Shown piece by piece: positions 62,472-64,000 of a stretch of 64,000 nt of DNA (the stretch's first letter is position 1; each line of letters begins with the position of its first letter). Origin of the DNA: HXMU1420-13 sp965228545 (GTDB lineage: Bacteria > Bacteroidota > Rhodothermia > Balneolales > Balneolaceae). Under the pieces are notes generated by a model. It ran no database searches. It had not been told where the DNA came from and saw nothing but the letters and a program-made list of their open reading frames with translations. The stretch lies in the NCBI GenBank assembly GCA_965228545.1, contig OZ245822.1, positions 3,596,001-3,660,000 on the forward strand, read 5' to 3'. The position numbers were made by a program, and so were the translations under genes.

Positions 62472-63625
62472 TGCATATTGTATTTTATTATCCCAGCCAA
62501 TCTCTGGGCGGTCAGCAGACCCAGTTAGTTCAGATCATTGAAAAACTAACAGATATGGGACATACCGTGTCATGGTTGTATCAGTTTGAAGGAGAACTAA
62601 CAGAGCAAATTAAGCGCGTTGCAGATATACATAAAATACAGCTACCCGTTTATAATAAAATTCGACCGGGTATACTACGACCGCTGAACAGGTGGCTATA
62701 TTATAGTATAGGAGCAAAACAGGTTGCAGCATACTGCAGAAGGCATGATGTAGCCGCCGTTCTGTCATCCAACACCCCCGACTCCATCATGCTTGGCAAG
62801 GTTTCCAAGAAGGCCGGTATTCCGCATTTCAGAATGCTGGGTGGGAGTATGATTCAGGTTGAACCGCATTGGATGGAGAAATATGAACGGTTAGGGATCG
62901 ATGATTCAGTAACAGGCTATTTCGGTTGGCCGGCAGTATTTGAGGAATTACGAACAGCCAACATAAGTGAGGATAAGTTCATTGAAATACCTTTTGCTGT
63001 AAATGTGGAACGTTTCCATCCACTACCGCAGAAACAGGTTCAGGAGGTAAGAAATAAGCTGGGAATTCGTCCCGGTGAATTGGTGATCGGTTGGGTTGGC
63101 CGTGTAGCTCTCAATATGCAGGTGTGGAATACCGTTCGTATGCTCGAAGCTCTGCTACAGAAAGGGTACAGGAACTTCCGGTTTTTGTGTGTTGGGGGAG
63201 GTCCTGATATGGAGCAATTGAAAACTATGATCCGGGAAATAGGGTTGGAGGACTATTCAATTCTAACCGGTTGGATTCATTATGATAAAATGAATGAGAT
63301 GATCAACGCCATGGATATTGTGCCACTGCTGGAAGAAGATCCGCAGGGTGGCAGTATAGTACGGGAGGCTATGGCATGTGGTAAGGTTGCTCTAAGTGTT
63401 AATGGTATTTCTGGTACACAGGATTGGTTTATGAAAGAAGAATGTAGCATTTTAGTAGAACCCGATGATTACATTAATTTAGCGGCCAATTCAATTATTG
63501 AACTTGATAAAAATAAACAGAGAATGTATTCAATAGGTGATAACGCTAGAAAATATGTTGAGGATTATTTGCAATTTAGTAATCAAGCACAAATTATTAT
63601 TGATGCTATAAATGAAGAAAATTGA
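62471..63625 (+). CDS. GT4-family glycosyltransferase
   Basis: 384 residues of the GT-B fold. YPSQSLGGQQTQLVQIIEKL at the N-terminus, ELVIGWVGRVALNMQVWNTV and EEDPQGGSIVREAMACGKVA (the E-x7-E motif) match GT4. It adds one sugar to the repeat unit; the sugar cannot be told. Its stop overlaps the next gene's TTG. Confidence 0.88.
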   Translation: MHIVFYYPSQSLGGQQTQLVQIIEKLTDMGHTVSWLYQFEGELTEQIKRVADIHKIQLPVYNKIRPGILRPLNRWLYYSIGAKQVAAYCRRHDVAAVLSSNTPDSIMLGKVSKKAGIPHFRMLGGSMIQVEPHWMEKYERLGIDDSVTGYFGWPAVFEELRTANISEDKFIEIPFAVNVERFHPLPQKQVQEVRNKLGIRPGELVIGWVGRVALNMQVWNTVRMLEALLQKGYRNFRFLCVGGGPDMEQLKTMIREIGLEDYSILTGWIHYDKMNEMINAMDIVPLLEEDPQGGSIVREAMACGKVALSVNGISGTQDWFMKEECSILVEPDDYINLAANSIIELDKNKQRMYSIGDNARKYVEDYLQFSNQAQIIIDAINEEN

Positions 63626-64000
63626 GTTTATCAAATCTTCATCATAGACAATATTTAAATGTAAAGTCTTTTGGTTTTGTATTGGCTTTCATTTACTCCC
63701 TTTATGGGATCTTTATAACTCACCTCATTATGATCAATGGCTCAAAAGGAATTTTCTTTTCAGCTATTGTGATTCTTTTTGGAATATTTCTTCTACTATT
63801 TGGTATTGGTAAGGTAGTAAAAACAATAGTTCGTAGATTATTTGACGACAACATTAATTTTTTAATCATCATATTTCTAGCATTTTATTTCATTCGAATA
63901 TTACTGCTAGATATAAACGAAGTTGTATATCATTTTAGAATATTTGTTTTACAAGTGATACCTATGTTTATACTTGGTATTATTTCATTTTCAAATTTTA
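63622..64000 (+). CDS. Multi-span membrane protein, O-antigen polymerase-like, cut by the right edge
   Basis: The frame opens at TTG 63622, overlapping the glycosyltransferase stop (TTGA), and runs off the window. About four hydrophobic segments are visible (FGFVLAFIYSLYGIFITHLI, FFSAIVILFGIFLLLFGIGK, FLIIIFLAFYFIRILLLDIN, VLQVIPMFILGIISFSNF). In this position it is likely a Wzy-type polymerase or O-antigen ligase, but no family motif is visible in the part present. Confidence 0.6.
   Translation, partial: MSLSNLHHRQYLNVKSFGFVLAFIYSLYGIFITHLIMINGSKGIFFSAIVILFGIFLLLFGIGKVVKTIVRRLFDDNINFLIIIFLAFYFIRILLLDINEVVYHFRIFVLQVIPMFILGIISFSNF

Noticed and set aside
1..64000. Search for tRNA, rRNA and CRISPR arrays
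   Set aside because: No cloverleaf, conserved rRNA stretch or regular direct-repeat array was recognised by eye; a tRNAscan or CRISPR finder run was not possible.

Overview
The window is about 64 kb of a low-to-moderate GC chromosome. It carries type IX secretion genes (PorU, PorV, PorD), a T9SS C-terminal sorting domain, a LexA, a FixABCX electron-transfer set and many Bacteroidota-type outer-membrane beta-barrels and lipoproteins. This combination suggests the Bacteroidota/Balneolota branch (a Balneola, Gracilimonas or Rhodohalobacter relative). That placement is an inference from gene content; there is no rRNA or tRNA gene in the window to confirm it. Layout. 1-9.4 kb (minus strand): an envelope operon porU-porV-M6-like protein-MA-type peptidase, the last running off the left edge. 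9.5-24.97 kb: housekeeping and envelope genes: thiolase, cystathionine gamma-synthase family enzyme, two tandem TPR lipoproteins, RidA, M23 peptidase, FAH-family hydrolase, ribosomal proteins L21/L27, LexA, a HEAT-cyclophilin lipoprotein, an AlkD-like protein, an alpha/beta hydrolase, a UDG-family protein and a haem-binding protein. 25-33 kb (mostly minus): two acyl-CoA dehydrogenases and etfB-etfA-fixC-fixX, which together form an acyl-CoA oxidation and electron-transfer module. It is interrupted by accessory DNA: a VapBC toxin-antitoxin pair, a gene cassette bounded by attC-like sites, and a four-helix-bundle (23S IVS-type) gene between fixC and fixX. 33-39 kb: a SCO-family protein with a chemotaxis receptor, PorD, a PorV/PorQ-like barrel and an exported helix-hairpin-helix/barrel protein. 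39-45 kb (plus): sulfate permease, cysQ, cysD and a cysN-cysC fusion, with a second, stop-interrupted four-helix-bundle gene between cysD and cysNC. 45.6-64 kb (plus): a surface polysaccharide cluster with rfbA, Wza-like export protein, Wzz-like co-polymerase, sugar epimerase, two aminotransferases, asnB, an acyltransferase, a WbpG/HisF2/HisH2 acetamidino set, an ABC flippase, deacetylase, GNAT, WbqC, glycosyltransferase and a polymerase-like membrane protein cut by the right edge. How the genes work together. PorV and PorU export and process T9SS cargo. The M6-like protein encoded with them carries a sorting domain but has lost its HExxH zinc site. The acyl-CoA dehydrogenases would pass electrons to the ETF (FixAB) and on to FixCX. 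The polysaccharide genes appear to build nucleotide-linked, amidinated and acylated amino sugars, flip lipid-linked units and export the polymer. The most notable signals are: (i) two four-helix-bundle genes, each lodged inside an operon and flanked by simple repeats, one repeat having become the N-terminus of CysN; (ii) a cassette-like segment with attC features and no integrase; (iii) a candidate structured RNA ending in a terminator at 23.7-23.9 kb; (iv) a UDG-family gene whose catalytic GQAPG motif is intact only in another frame; (v) the degenerate M6 peptidase.
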